Shown here: piece by piece, positions 55,823 through 63,988 of the stretch
Layout: every line of letters begins with the position of its first letter
How positions within the stretch are numbered: the first letter of the stretch is position 1
Notes under the pieces: generated by a model
The model's database searches: none
Seen by the model: only the letters and a program-made list of their open reading frames with translations
What the model was told of the DNA's origin: nothing
Origin: Bacteroidales bacterium
GTDB taxonomy: Bacteria; Bacteroidota; Bacteroidia; Bacteroidales; UBA932
Assembly (NCBI GenBank): GCA_020026275.1
Contig: JAHHQQ010000006.1
Coordinates: forward strand, 26,628-90,627
DNA: 64,000 bases
Direction of reading: 5' to 3'
Made by a program: the position numbers and the translations under genes

Positions 55823-58495
55823 CTAAAGGAAGGAGACCATACCATAAGAATCCGGTCCCCCTTCAACGGTGATGAAGATCTTGACTTCACGTTCAAGGCC
55901 CTCTTTGGTTCCGGGTCCATCCACTTCAATTTCAACAGAACTGCCGTCCGATCCCCCAACCTTCACATCCGGAGTGATGCTCATCAACTGATCATGTCCG
56001 GAAATGAACTCAATCTTCTTGATACGGATCACATTGCCACGCACATTGGACAACCGAAGTCCCTTCATATGAGCATAGTCATCGCACATGACTGAGAAAT
56101 ACAGCCGGCGAGTTCTCTTCTTGTTGAAATCTTGAGACATCCAGAATCCGACTTCCTCCTTAGGTGCATATTCGTTCCAGTGTTCAATTTCACCGTCCCC
56201 ACCATCCGTAATGGACTCTTCGCCCTTTTCATAATGAATGTCCCTGTATTTCCGGACCAGTTCACAGGCAGCCTTGAGAGGATCCCCGAACGGAGTGACA
56301 GAAGAGACATAAGCCTCTCCTTCCAAAGCGACCTCCTCATTCTTTCCCCAATCTGTTCCATAGTGATACTGACTCTCAAACTGAGCCATATTGACATGCT
56401 CTCCACGGTTGGCCGCTTCAAAGAAATGTCTCAGTCTTGGCACATAAAAATCACGGATCAGACCGGACCAGACTCTGCAGGAATAATCTTTCAAGGATGG
56501 CCCTCCCCATGTGGTGACCAGACGTTTGGCTTCCTTGACAAAAGCGGCTTTCTGGTCTTCTGATGTTCCGGCCTCCTTGGCAAAGTCCAACCATCTTTCC
56601 ATCCTCAGGACAGGATGGGACTCCAGCAGGCGGTCCACATCGGACAGAATTGTGAACAGCAGATTCTCCAGTTTCTGCGCCTTGCCGATATCGCCGGCAA
56701 CAATAGCCCAGTCGGCAGCTTTCATAACCTCATCAGCTTTTGCCGCAAGGTAGAAAGCTGCATACTGGACGGCATCAACCACATACAATTCACTTTCTTC
56801 AAAACGGTCATGAGCAGAAAGGAAATCCTCTATGGCTTCATAATAGTGCTCGTTGATTTCCATCGATTCAACCCTGTGGTACGCCGGCCTCTGCTGCCAC
56901 AGGAAACGGGCATTGTTGGTGAAGTTGTCATAGACGGACACGCACATTCCTTTCCAGAACGACATAATATCCTTATTGACAGCACCATATCGTGCTTTTG
57001 AATATTTTTCAAGAAATTCGGGAAGATCATTCTTGTGGTCACTCCATCCTGCCCTGGAAATGAGTTCATAGACAATTTCATTGTTCTCAATTCCCTCCGG
57101 GGAAGTTCCATATCCAGTCAGTCTCCCTTTGTTTTCAGAATTCAACGCGGCCAGATGGGCATTCAGATAAAAATCGAGCGGACCTTTCAAGGCACTCCGG
57201 CCGCCAAAATTAGGCACCGTGCTCCAGATCCACTCCTTTCCATAGAAGCCAGACAGATAATTCCAGCTGTTCTCGCTACGCCATACATAGTCATTGAAAT
57301 CGACAGCCAGGTCGATGATCATCATCTTGCCATCCGGGACACCGCTCAAAAGCGCTTCCACGCTCTCTGGATCCCAAATGTTCCGGCTATAGCCGAACAT
57401 CCAGCCCTGCATGACCCAAGTCGCATCCGGATTGGCCGCAGAAAGGGACTTGTAGATGGTCTCAGAATACTGGTGGAGCCGGTCAGATCTTTCCTGGCTG
57501 CCCTTTGGTCCGAAGGGGATGTCCAGTTCATTGAAACTGTCAATCAGATAATATTCCCCTTTCCCGAACTCCTGTTCCCATTCCTTGATGAAAGAAGTGC
57601 CGATTTGAGAAAACAGTCCGTCCAGCGGTGACAACATATAGCTTTCCAGTCCCTGCCATTTGGTGACAGTCAGTTCCACTTCCGGATATTTCTTTTGAAT
57701 GGCTTTCGGAACGAAACCGGCGAAACCCTGGAAAACCGGAGTCATCCCCAATTCGTTCATCCTGTCCAGGATCTTATGCTGCAGAGCAATCTGATTGTCA
57801 TACCATTCTCCAGACATCCCCCCGTCCAGCGCGCTCATGTTTCCCATCCGAAGCCACGGCAAATGGGCAGGGCCACAGAAATAATCCCTGATTCCTTCCT
57901 CCGGGATTCCCATCTTGCTCCAAGTCCTGGCCAGAATGGCTTCTCCTGCCACAGGAGCCAGAGGCATGTCAAATCCATGCAGTGCAAGCCAATCAATTTC
58001 CTCTTCCCAACGGTCCCAGGACCAGAAAGGTGTAGTGTAGCCGTATGTGCAGACGTTGAAGAACAAATGATGCTCAAAAGGAGAAACTACTTTTTCCTCC
58101 CGACAAACTGCTATTTTATCTGGAAAATCCAAACGACTGCCAGACCAGCTGGCAACGCCATAACCGTTGTCCAATATATAATCATAGAATCCCTTGCATA
58201 ACGCAACGGAGGAACTACCTGAAACATGTAGGACTTGACCGTCTGAATGCAGAGCATACTGATCGCATCCCCCTTGCTTGTCCATGACAGTGAACACAAC
58301 ATTCTTCGGGCATTCCCCGAAAGTTCTGGTAATGACACCTATCGCATTGGTGACTTTCGGATCGGACATTTCAGACTTGGCCTCCACCTTCACGGTTTCT
58401 TTGCAGGAAACTGACGCCATCAGCAGCACAAGAACGATGTTCAGCAAGACAAACACTTTTGCAGAGAGCAATTTAAATGATTTTTCACTATACAT
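55823..58495 (-). CDS. GH89 alpha-N-acetylglucosaminidase lipoprotein
   Basis: An 890-residue homologue of human NAGLU. The lipobox Cys is residue 31 (LLMASVSCKE). The N-terminal alpha/beta domain (GFYDYILDNGYGVASWSGSR) leads into the barrel: NVCTYGYTTPFWSWDRWEEE, DWLALHGFDMPLAPVAGEAI, PVFQGFAGFVPKAI and YYLIDSFNELDIPFG. The two candidate catalytic glutamates are Glu323 in DSFNE and Glu467 in SPEGIENNE, matching the family pattern. The all-helical C-terminal domain is full length. The enzyme removes terminal alpha-linked GlcNAc, as found on some mucin O-glycans, heparan sulfate or bacterial polymers. It is the first gene after the operon promoter. Confidence 0.94.
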   Translation of the reverse strand: MYSEKSFKLLSAKVFVLLNIVLVLLMASVSCKETVKVEAKSEMSDPKVTNAIGVITRTFGECPKNVVFTVMDKQGGCDQYALHSDGQVLHVSGSSSVALCKGFYDYILDNGYGVASWSGSRLDFPDKIAVCREEKVVSPFEHHLFFNVCTYGYTTPFWSWDRWEEEIDWLALHGFDMPLAPVAGEAILARTWSKMGIPEEGIRDYFCGPAHLPWLRMGNMSALDGGMSGEWYDNQIALQHKILDRMNELGMTPVFQGFAGFVPKAIQKKYPEVELTVTKWQGLESYMLSPLDGLFSQIGTSFIKEWEQEFGKGEYYLIDSFNELDIPFGPKGSQERSDRLHQYSETIYKSLSAANPDATWVMQGWMFGYSRNIWDPESVEALLSGVPDGKMMIIDLAVDFNDYVWRSENSWNYLSGFYGKEWIWSTVPNFGGRSALKGPLDFYLNAHLAALNSENKGRLTGYGTSPEGIENNEIVYELISRAGWSDHKNDLPEFLEKYSKARYGAVNKDIMSFWKGMCVSVYDNFTNNARFLWQQRPAYHRVESMEINEHYYEAIEDFLSAHDRFEESELYVVDAVQYAAFYLAAKADEVMKAADWAIVAGDIGKAQKLENLLFTILSDVDRLLESHPVLRMERWLDFAKEAGTSEDQKAAFVKEAKRLVTTWGGPSLKDYSCRVWSGLIRDFYVPRLRHFFEAANRGEHVNMAQFESQYHYGTDWGKNEEVALEGEAYVSSVTPFGDPLKAACELVRKYRDIHYEKGEESITDGGDGEIEHWNEYAPKEEVGFWMSQDFNKKRTRRLYFSVMCDDYAHMKGLRLSNVRGNVIRIKKIEFISGHDQLMSITPDVKVGGSDGSSVEIEVDGPGTKEGLEREVKIFITVEGGPDSYGMVSFL

Positions 58496-58606
58496 TATAT
58501 AAATAATATTGGTTCTAGTTTTCTCAAAAAAGCCGTGTACCTTTGCTGTAATGCTCTATATTTTCATAGATAAAAGTTCTGTCCATATTGGTTTCGCATT
58601 ACAATA

Positions 58607-58640
58607 CAAACATACAATATTTTTTCGAATCGAAACCAAA
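58607..58640 (-). promoter_or_regulatory. Candidate promoter for the GH89 operon
   Basis: On the minus strand TTTG (58637-58640) is followed after 22 bases by TATGTTTG (58607-58614), a full -7 match with slightly long spacing. The spacer holds the palindromic TTTCG...CGAAA. The leader to the GH89 ATG is about 105 bases. Confidence 0.6.
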
Positions 58641-58836
58641 TTTTTATATGAAAAATAATCATGAAAGCATGAAATGGTATCGACAGAAATAACAATATCA
58701 TATTTTATAATTGACAATCAATTAATTACGCACATTGCAACTCAACTTTCAGATTGTATTTTTAAAACAAAACCTTTCCTCTATCCTAATATTTGGATTT
58801 CGACAACGAAACTTATTATACGAAAGCCGTGTGGGT

Positions 58837-59040
58837 ACGAAATCAAACCTTGCTCGAGTCCGAAGAAGATTTTTCTGCCAAAAGATTTCAAGGACACCGG
58901 TCGATGCCGCTCTGGTCGAACAGATCATCTCTATGGCGATTGCCGCTCCGACTGCCGTGAATACGCAACCTTTTCAGATTTTCTGGATAAAATCTGAAAA
59001 GGCCGAAAAAAACATCCGCAGATAAGGTGCACCCGTTGTG
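58837..59040 (+). pseudogene. Truncated second copy of the nitroreductase gene
   Basis: The frame reads VDAALVEQIISMAIAAPTAV and QPFQIFWIKSEKAEKNIRR before a stop at 59023-59025. It parallels VDDALVEQIISTAIAAPTAV and QPFKIFWMKSEKAKENVRK in the intact nitroreductase at 60004. The start codon position reads ACG (58837). Only about the first 60 codons survive. The final bases (59013-59040) match the uvrA-like gene at 60936-60963 at 26 of 28 positions. They can also be aligned less well with the nitroreductase itself. It is a duplication remnant next to its parent locus. Confidence 0.85.
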
Positions 59041-59503
59041 TCGATTTTCTAATAAACTGCGTAAAATGATTATGTCCAGCGCCTTACGGGTTTTGTGGAT
59101 TTTTCCGTTTCACTGTCTTCCCGATTTCATTCTGGAGAATGAGCACAACTGTTTTTCATGTCATGTTGATTATCAATGCTTTGCAATTTTGCAAGGTGCT
59201 ATCTTCCGATATTGCAGAAAGCGGATTCTGATGGTGGACAGGGTGATGAATGTATCAATAGGAGAAAAATAGTATATAAGAGGAGAGAGGATGCTACCCT
59301 ATCCGGAGTGACAGATGCGACATGGACATTTCCCGATTGGGGGCGGTGCGGAACGGGCATTTCATGAAAATGATAACTAAAAGAAGATTTTGGATAACTG
59401 GGGCGTCGGGCAGATGCGTTACCTTTGTGTTTGAGATTCCGTCATTGGATGCTGACTGTTGTTTCATCTATTAGATGGAAGGAACCCATAAATTGGATTT
59501 GAT
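59041..59503. other. Intergenic region with repeat relative and promoter element
   Basis: No gene is recognised in this stretch. Bases 59318-59360 (ACATGGACATTTCCCG and the G-rich stretch after it) resemble, on the opposite strand, the direct repeats at 25773 and 26096. TACCTTTG at 59420-59427 is a full -7 match and a good candidate start for the ybaK-nitroreductase-uvrA-like genes. The -33 element is poor. Confidence 0.5.
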
Positions 59504-59983
59504 ATGCAGAACAATGTTATGACAAAAGCAATCGAGCAGCTGGAGGAGATGAGGATTCCCTATCAGTTGCATGAATATCCGACGGTAAACGGTCCTGTCG
59601 CGGCGGCTGATGTGGCGGCTTATTTGGGATTTCCGGCCGGTCAGCTGGTCAAGACGCTGGTGACGACTGATCATCACGGCGGTTATTATGTCTTCTGTCT
59701 GCCGGCGGCGGTGCGGATTGACATGAAACTGGCGGCGAGGGCTGTGGGGGTGAAGAACCTGACGATGCTGGCGCCGGAAAAGTTTGAGGAACTGACGGGA
59801 TATGTCCATGGGGGCTGTTCTCCTTTTGGATTGAAGACCCAACTTCCTATTTTTGTAGAGGAGAGCGTTTTCGGCTGGGACGCCATCTATCTTTCCGGAG
59901 GTAGGATCGGGCTGACCGTCGAAGTGGCTCCTCAAGTTCTGGTGGATGCCTTGCTTGCGCATCCTGCCCAATTCAGTAAATAA
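59504..59983 (+). CDS. ybaK: YbaK/EbsC-type aminoacyl-tRNA deacylase
   Basis: A 159-residue protein of the YbaK family, which hydrolyses mischarged tRNA, classically Cys-tRNA(Pro). The ATG five codons in (59519) is an equally good start, matching the usual MTxAxxxLE opening. Features are IPYQLHEYPTVNGPVAAADV, GFPAGQLVKTLVTTDHHGGY, MKLAARAVGVKNLTMLAPEK, and GYVHGGCSPFGLKTQLPIFV, where the GGxSPxG loop binds the substrate. The C-terminal SGGRIGLTVEVAPQVL is standard. It precedes the nitroreductase by 20 bases. Confidence 0.92.
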   Translation: MQNNVMTKAIEQLEEMRIPYQLHEYPTVNGPVAAADVAAYLGFPAGQLVKTLVTTDHHGGYYVFCLPAAVRIDMKLAARAVGVKNLTMLAPEKFEELTGYVHGGCSPFGLKTQLPIFVEESVFGWDAIYLSGGRIGLTVEVAPQVLVDALLAHPAQFSK

Positions 59984-60003
59984 CTTTCTCAATTTTTAAT
60001 GAC

Positions 60004-60516
60004 ATGAAATTTCAAGAATTAGCCCAAAAGAGATTTTCCTGTCGAAAGATTTCAGGAAAACCGGTTGATGATGCTCTGGTTGAGCAGATCATTTCTACGG
60101 CGATTGCCGCTCCGACTGCTGTGAACAAGCAGCCTTTCAAGATTTTCTGGATGAAATCTGAGAAGGCCAAGGAGAACGTCCGCAAGGCGACCCGTTATTC
60201 TTTCGGTGCCGACACTTTCCTGGTGGTCGGTTATCTGGAAGAGGAAGGCTGGACTCGTTCCTATGACCGGCGCAATTTTGCCGATGTGGATGCCAGCATC
60301 GCCGCGACCCATATCATGATGGAGATCGAAGATCTGGGGCTGGCGACTACCTGGGTAGGGCATTTTGACGCTCCCCTGCTCAAGGCGACTTATCCGGAAA
60401 TGGAGAAGTACGAGCTGATCGCTCTTTTCCCGGTCGGTTATGCGGCGGAGGACGGGGTGCCGTCACCGAGACACGATGAAAGAAAGAGCCGTGAAGAAAT
60501 GGTAGAGGAACTCTGA
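60004..60516 (+). CDS. Nitroreductase-family FMN-dependent oxidoreductase
   Basis: A 170-residue nitroreductase. Family landmarks are the N-terminal KRFSCRKISGKPVDDALVEQ with the FMN-binding RxSCRxF-like block, AIAAPTAVNKQPFKIFW, and the C-terminal GLATTWVGHFDAPLLKATYP, IALFPVGYAAEDGVPSPRHD. It would reduce nitroaromatics or quinone-like compounds with NAD(P)H. The physiological substrate is unknown. It is followed after 26 bases by the uvrA-like gene. A truncated relative lies about 1.2 kb upstream. Confidence 0.92.
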   Translation: MKFQELAQKRFSCRKISGKPVDDALVEQIISTAIAAPTAVNKQPFKIFWMKSEKAKENVRKATRYSFGADTFLVVGYLEEEGWTRSYDRRNFADVDASIAATHIMMEIEDLGLATTWVGHFDAPLLKATYPEMEKYELIALFPVGYAAEDGVPSPRHDERKSREEMVEEL

Positions 60517-60542
60517 TTCCTACATCTTAATGCAAGTTTGTT

Positions 60543-62795
60543 ATGTGGAAAGACAAAATCAGCGTCACGAATGCGACACAGAACAACCTCAAACATATTT
60601 CCGTTGAAATTCCGAAACATCAGGTGACGGTTGTGACCGGCTTGTCCGGTTCTGGAAAGAGTTCTCTGGTTCTGGACACCATTGCGGCCCAGTCCCGAAG
60701 AGAGCTCAACGATACGTTTCCGAGCTACGCCCAGAGGTATCTGCCCAAATATGGACGGCCCAATGTAGGCAAGATCGAGGGGCTGCCTCCTGCGATTGTC
60801 ATTGACCAGAAGAAGCCCTCCGGCCAGATGCGTTCCACGGTCGGGACCTATACGGATACCTACAGTCTGCTGAGATTGCTTTTCTCCCGGGTGGGTAAGC
60901 CGTTTGTCGGCTATTCCGATGCCTTTTCCTTCAATCATCCGCAGGGAAGGTGCACCCGTTGTGACGGTTTGGGAGAGATTACCGAGATAGATGTCCACAA
61001 GCTGGTGGATTTCGACAAGTGCCTCAACGATCCGGGAGTCATCAATTATGTGGCTTACGAACCGGGACAGTGGCGCTGGCTCTATTACGGTGCCTGCGGA
61101 CTCTATGATCCTCAGAAGAAGATCAGGGATTTCACTCCGGAAGAGCTGCATCTGTTCCTCTACCAGGAGCCGATGACTTTGAAGAACCCTCCTGCCGACT
61201 ATTACAAGAATGGCAAGTACGAGGGGCTGATGTACAGGATGAACCGGATGCTCAAACGGGACGATGCCAAGGTCCACTGGAAGAAGCTGGAGCCGATTGT
61301 CAACCAGAGTGTCTGTCCGGAATGTCATGGCGCCCGGCTGAATCCCAAGATCCTGTCCTGCAAGATTCAGGGAAAGAACATTGCGGAGGTGACCAAGATG
61401 CCGTTCAACGAACTCATCGCCTGGCTCGATTCCATTACCGATCCGCTGGCCGCTGATATCCAGTCTGCCTTGAAGAACCGGATTGGGGCGATGATGGACA
61501 TTGGGCTGAGCTACCTCACGCTGGACCGTCCGATGGGGACGCTTTCCGGTGGAGAGGCGCAGCGGTGCAAGATTGCCAAATACATCAATTCTTCTCTTTC
61601 CGATATGCTCTACATTCTGGACGAGCCGAGCGTCGGTCTGCACAGTCACGACATCCATCTGCTCAGCGATGCGGTCCTGAAGCTGCGTGACGGCGGCAAC
61701 ACCGTCCTCATGGTGGAGCACCACAAGGAGATGATGGAGATTGCCGACCATATCATCGACATGGGTCCCGGAGCCGGGGTGCTGGGCGGCGAGATTCTTT
61801 TTGAAGGTTCCTATCGGTCATTGTACGAAGGCGACACCATGACCGGACAATTGCTGCGCCAGCACAAGGGGCTGAAGCAGGAAGTCCGTCAGCCGACAGG
61901 CTGGTATGATCTCCACGACCTGAATCTGCACAATCTCAAGAACATTTCCGTAAGGTTGCCGCAGGGCGTGTTCACGGTCATCGCCGGAGTCGCCGGTTCC
62001 GGCAAGAGTTCTTTGATGCAGGCTTTCCACAACCAGATTGGAGAGAAAGTCAAGCTGATCAGCCAGAAGAACATCGGCATCAGCCTCCGCTCCACTCCGG
62101 GCACCTATCTGGGAGTGACCGATGAGATCAGGAAGCTCTTCGCCAAAGCGACCGGACAAAGCGTGGGCATGTTTTCTTTCAACGGACAGGGAGCCTGCCC
62201 GGTCTGTCACGGCAAGGGGGTCATCGTTTCGGAGATGGCGTTCATGGATTCCATTGAGACCACCTGCGAAGCCTGCAACGGCATGAGGTACTCCAAAGAA
62301 GCGCTGGAATACAAGCTGGACGGACTGAACATTGCGGAGGTGCTGGATCTGACCGTCCGCCAGGCCATGCAAAGGTTCCAGGGCACCGTCATCGAAAAGA
62401 AGCTGAAACCGCTTTCGGATGTCGGGCTGTTCTATCTGCACTTGAACCAGTCCCTCTCAACCCTGTCTGGAGGAGAGCTGCAGCGAATGAAGCTGGCCTC
62501 CTACCTGGGGAATGCCGGACAGATTCTGGTGCTGGACGAGCCGACAGACGGTCTTCACCTGCAAGACGTGCAGCACATCATCCAGCTCTTTGACCGGATG
62601 GTCTCTGACGGCAATTCCATCTTCCTGATTGAACACAATCTGGAGGTGCTGAAAGCAGCCGACTACGTAGTGGAGATTGGACCGGGTGGTGGCAACGAAG
62701 GAGGAGAAGTCATCTTTGAAGGAACTCCGCAGCAGATGTTGTCCTGCGAGCAGTCCGTCACCGCCCCCTATCTCAGAGCCAATTTGTCCAAGTAA
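60543..62795 (+). CDS. Short UvrA-like ABC ATPase
   Basis: A 750-residue UvrA family protein, much shorter than UvrA proper (about 940). Both ATPase modules are intact. The first Walker A is GLSGSGKSSL (residue 33), signature LSGGEAQRCKIA (about 335), Walker B LDEPSVGLH (about 359). The second Walker A is GVAGSGKSSL (about 482), signature LSGGELQRMKLA (641), then LDEPTDGLH. Zinc-binding CxxC pairs are present: CTRCDGLG with CPECHGAR, and CPVCHGKG with CEACNGMR. The missing length lies mainly before the first signature, where UvrA has its UvrB-binding and insertion domains. Proteins of this class (UvrA2 or drug-resistance UvrA-like) may act in DNA damage tolerance or antibiotic self-protection. 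Which applies is not clear. Confidence 0.9.
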   Translation: MWKDKISVTNATQNNLKHISVEIPKHQVTVVTGLSGSGKSSLVLDTIAAQSRRELNDTFPSYAQRYLPKYGRPNVGKIEGLPPAIVIDQKKPSGQMRSTVGTYTDTYSLLRLLFSRVGKPFVGYSDAFSFNHPQGRCTRCDGLGEITEIDVHKLVDFDKCLNDPGVINYVAYEPGQWRWLYYGACGLYDPQKKIRDFTPEELHLFLYQEPMTLKNPPADYYKNGKYEGLMYRMNRMLKRDDAKVHWKKLEPIVNQSVCPECHGARLNPKILSCKIQGKNIAEVTKMPFNELIAWLDSITDPLAADIQSALKNRIGAMMDIGLSYLTLDRPMGTLSGGEAQRCKIAKYINSSLSDMLYILDEPSVGLHSHDIHLLSDAVLKLRDGGNTVLMVEHHKEMMEIADHIIDMGPGAGVLGGEILFEGSYRSLYEGDTMTGQLLRQHKGLKQEVRQPTGWYDLHDLNLHNLKNISVRLPQGVFTVIAGVAGSGKSSLMQAFHNQIGEKVKLISQKNIGISLRSTPGTYLGVTDEIRKLFAKATGQSVGMFSFNGQGACPVCHGKGVIVSEMAFMDSIETTCEACNGMRYSKEALEYKLDGLNIAEVLDLTVRQAMQRFQGTVIEKKLKPLSDVGLFYLHLNQSLSTLSGGELQRMKLASYLGNAGQILVLDEPTDGLHLQDVQHIIQLFDRMVSDGNSIFLIEHNLEVLKAADYVVEIGPGGGNEGGEVIFEGTPQQMLSCEQSVTAPYLRANLSK

Positions 62796-62841
62796 TCCCC
62801 TCTCGGATGGAGTTTTCCTGCGAGGAGTCGGAATTGCCAAT

Positions 62842-62887
62842 AATGTTTCGAAAAAGGTTGCAGTGCTACAACCTTTTTCGAAACATT
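62842..62887. promoter_or_regulatory. 19-bp perfect inverted repeat, candidate operator of the Fic gene
   Basis: AATGTTTCGAAAAAGGTTG (62842-62860) and its exact complement (62869-62887) are separated by eight bases. The repeat lies between the uvrA-like stop and the Fic gene and ends just before a -7 element, so it would not be part of the mRNA. It occupies the -33 region. No T run follows on the plus strand, so it does not look like a terminator for the uvrA-like gene. Confidence 0.75.
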
Positions 62888-62890
62888 TAC

Positions 62891-62898
62891 TATATTTG
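62891..62898 (+). promoter_or_regulatory. Promoter -7 element of the Fic gene
   Basis: TATATTTG is a full match to TAnnTTTG, 22 bases before the ATG at 62921. No TTTG is found 19-21 bases upstream, because that position is inside the inverted repeat. Confidence 0.6.
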
Positions 62899-62920
62899 CA
62901 GGAGTCCTGAATAGATTATT

Positions 62921-63988
62921 ATGAGATATCTGACGTTAAAGAAAGCCATTGAAGCGTGGCAGCAAATACAACCTCTATCGGAGAAAGACAGAGATAGGCT
63001 CAGTCGCCGGTTTACTGTTGATTTCAACTATAACAGCAACCATATTGAAGGCAATACACTGACATACGGACAGACTGAGATTCTTCTGTTGTTTGGCAAG
63101 GTGATTGGTGAAGCTGAATTGCACGACGTACACGAAATGACGGCCAGCAATGTCGGTTTGCAGATGATGAAGGAAGAAGCCTCTCTGAAAGATACGCCTC
63201 TCACGCAAAACTTCATTCGCAGTTTACACCATACGCTCATGCATGAAGATTATAAGGTCTATCGCAATATGCCCAATGGTGTCCAGACCAGCTATGTCAT
63301 ACATGCCGGGCAATACAAGACAAGACCTAACAGCGTAATTACACGCTATGGAGACAGATTCGATTATGCTTCTCCGGAAGAGACACCTGGCTTGATGGCG
63401 GATCTGGTGGATTGGTATAACGCAGCAGAACAGGGAGGTAAATTTACACCCGTTGAATTGGCAGCTCTGTTTCATTACCGCTACATTCGTATCCATCCTT
63501 TTGAGGATGGCAACGGCCGTATCGCCCGACTGATGGTCAATTACATTCTGGCCCGCCATGATTATCCGATGATAGTAGTCCGTAGCCGCAAGAAGAATGA
63601 GTATCTCGAGGCACTGCATCAAACAGATCTTGAAGTTGGACCTGTACCGAGTGACGGTGCACACGCAAGCATGCAGGATATTCGTCCATTCCTCAAGTAT
63701 TTTAACGAGCTGGTAGCTACAGAGGTGTACCATGATGTGCTGTTTGTCAGCGAAAAAAATGAAAACGTATGGTGGTATGACGGTGAACGCATTGCATTTC
63801 GTTCGCCCAATTACACAAAAATCTTGAATGCCATGCGCACACAGCCTTCGCTAACTTTGAAGGATATGCAGAATGAAACCGGTATAAGCATTGCGGCCAT
63901 TCAGAAATTGCTGAATCATTTGCTTGACAAGAAGTATGTTGAACGCGGGACCAAAGAAGGCAGCTGGAGAGTTTATGTAACACAATAG
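62921..63988 (+). CDS. Fic-family AMP-transferase with N-terminal inhibitory helix and C-terminal winged helix
   Basis: A 355-residue Fic protein. The catalytic loop HPFEDGNGR begins at His192, complete and predicted active. The inhibitory motif S/TxxxE(G/N) is present at Ser39-Glu43-Gly44 in NSNHIEGNTL, placing it in class II, where an N-terminal helix blocks ATP gamma-phosphate binding. The flap region (NGVQTSYVIHAGQYKTRPNS) precedes the core. The last 70 residues form a winged helix (LTLKDMQNETGISIAAIQKL), which could bind DNA. Such proteins transfer AMP to a hydroxyl of a target protein. The target is unknown. The gene looks like a separate unit downstream of the uvrA-like gene with its own promoter and a palindrome. 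Confidence 0.93.
   Translation: MRYLTLKKAIEAWQQIQPLSEKDRDRLSRRFTVDFNYNSNHIEGNTLTYGQTEILLLFGKVIGEAELHDVHEMTASNVGLQMMKEEASLKDTPLTQNFIRSLHHTLMHEDYKVYRNMPNGVQTSYVIHAGQYKTRPNSVITRYGDRFDYASPEETPGLMADLVDWYNAAEQGGKFTPVELAALFHYRYIRIHPFEDGNGRIARLMVNYILARHDYPMIVVRSRKKNEYLEALHQTDLEVGPVPSDGAHASMQDIRPFLKYFNELVATEVYHDVLFVSEKNENVWWYDGERIAFRSPNYTKILNAMRTQPSLTLKDMQNETGISIAAIQKLLNHLLDKKYVERGTKEGSWRVYVTQ

Noticed and set aside
60438..61751. 437-codon minus-strand frame
   Set aside because: It is the complement of the GC-rich uvrA-like gene, where antisense frames stay open by codon bias.
62842..62887. Terminator of the uvrA-like gene
   Set aside because: No T run follows on the plus strand and a promoter element begins just after it.
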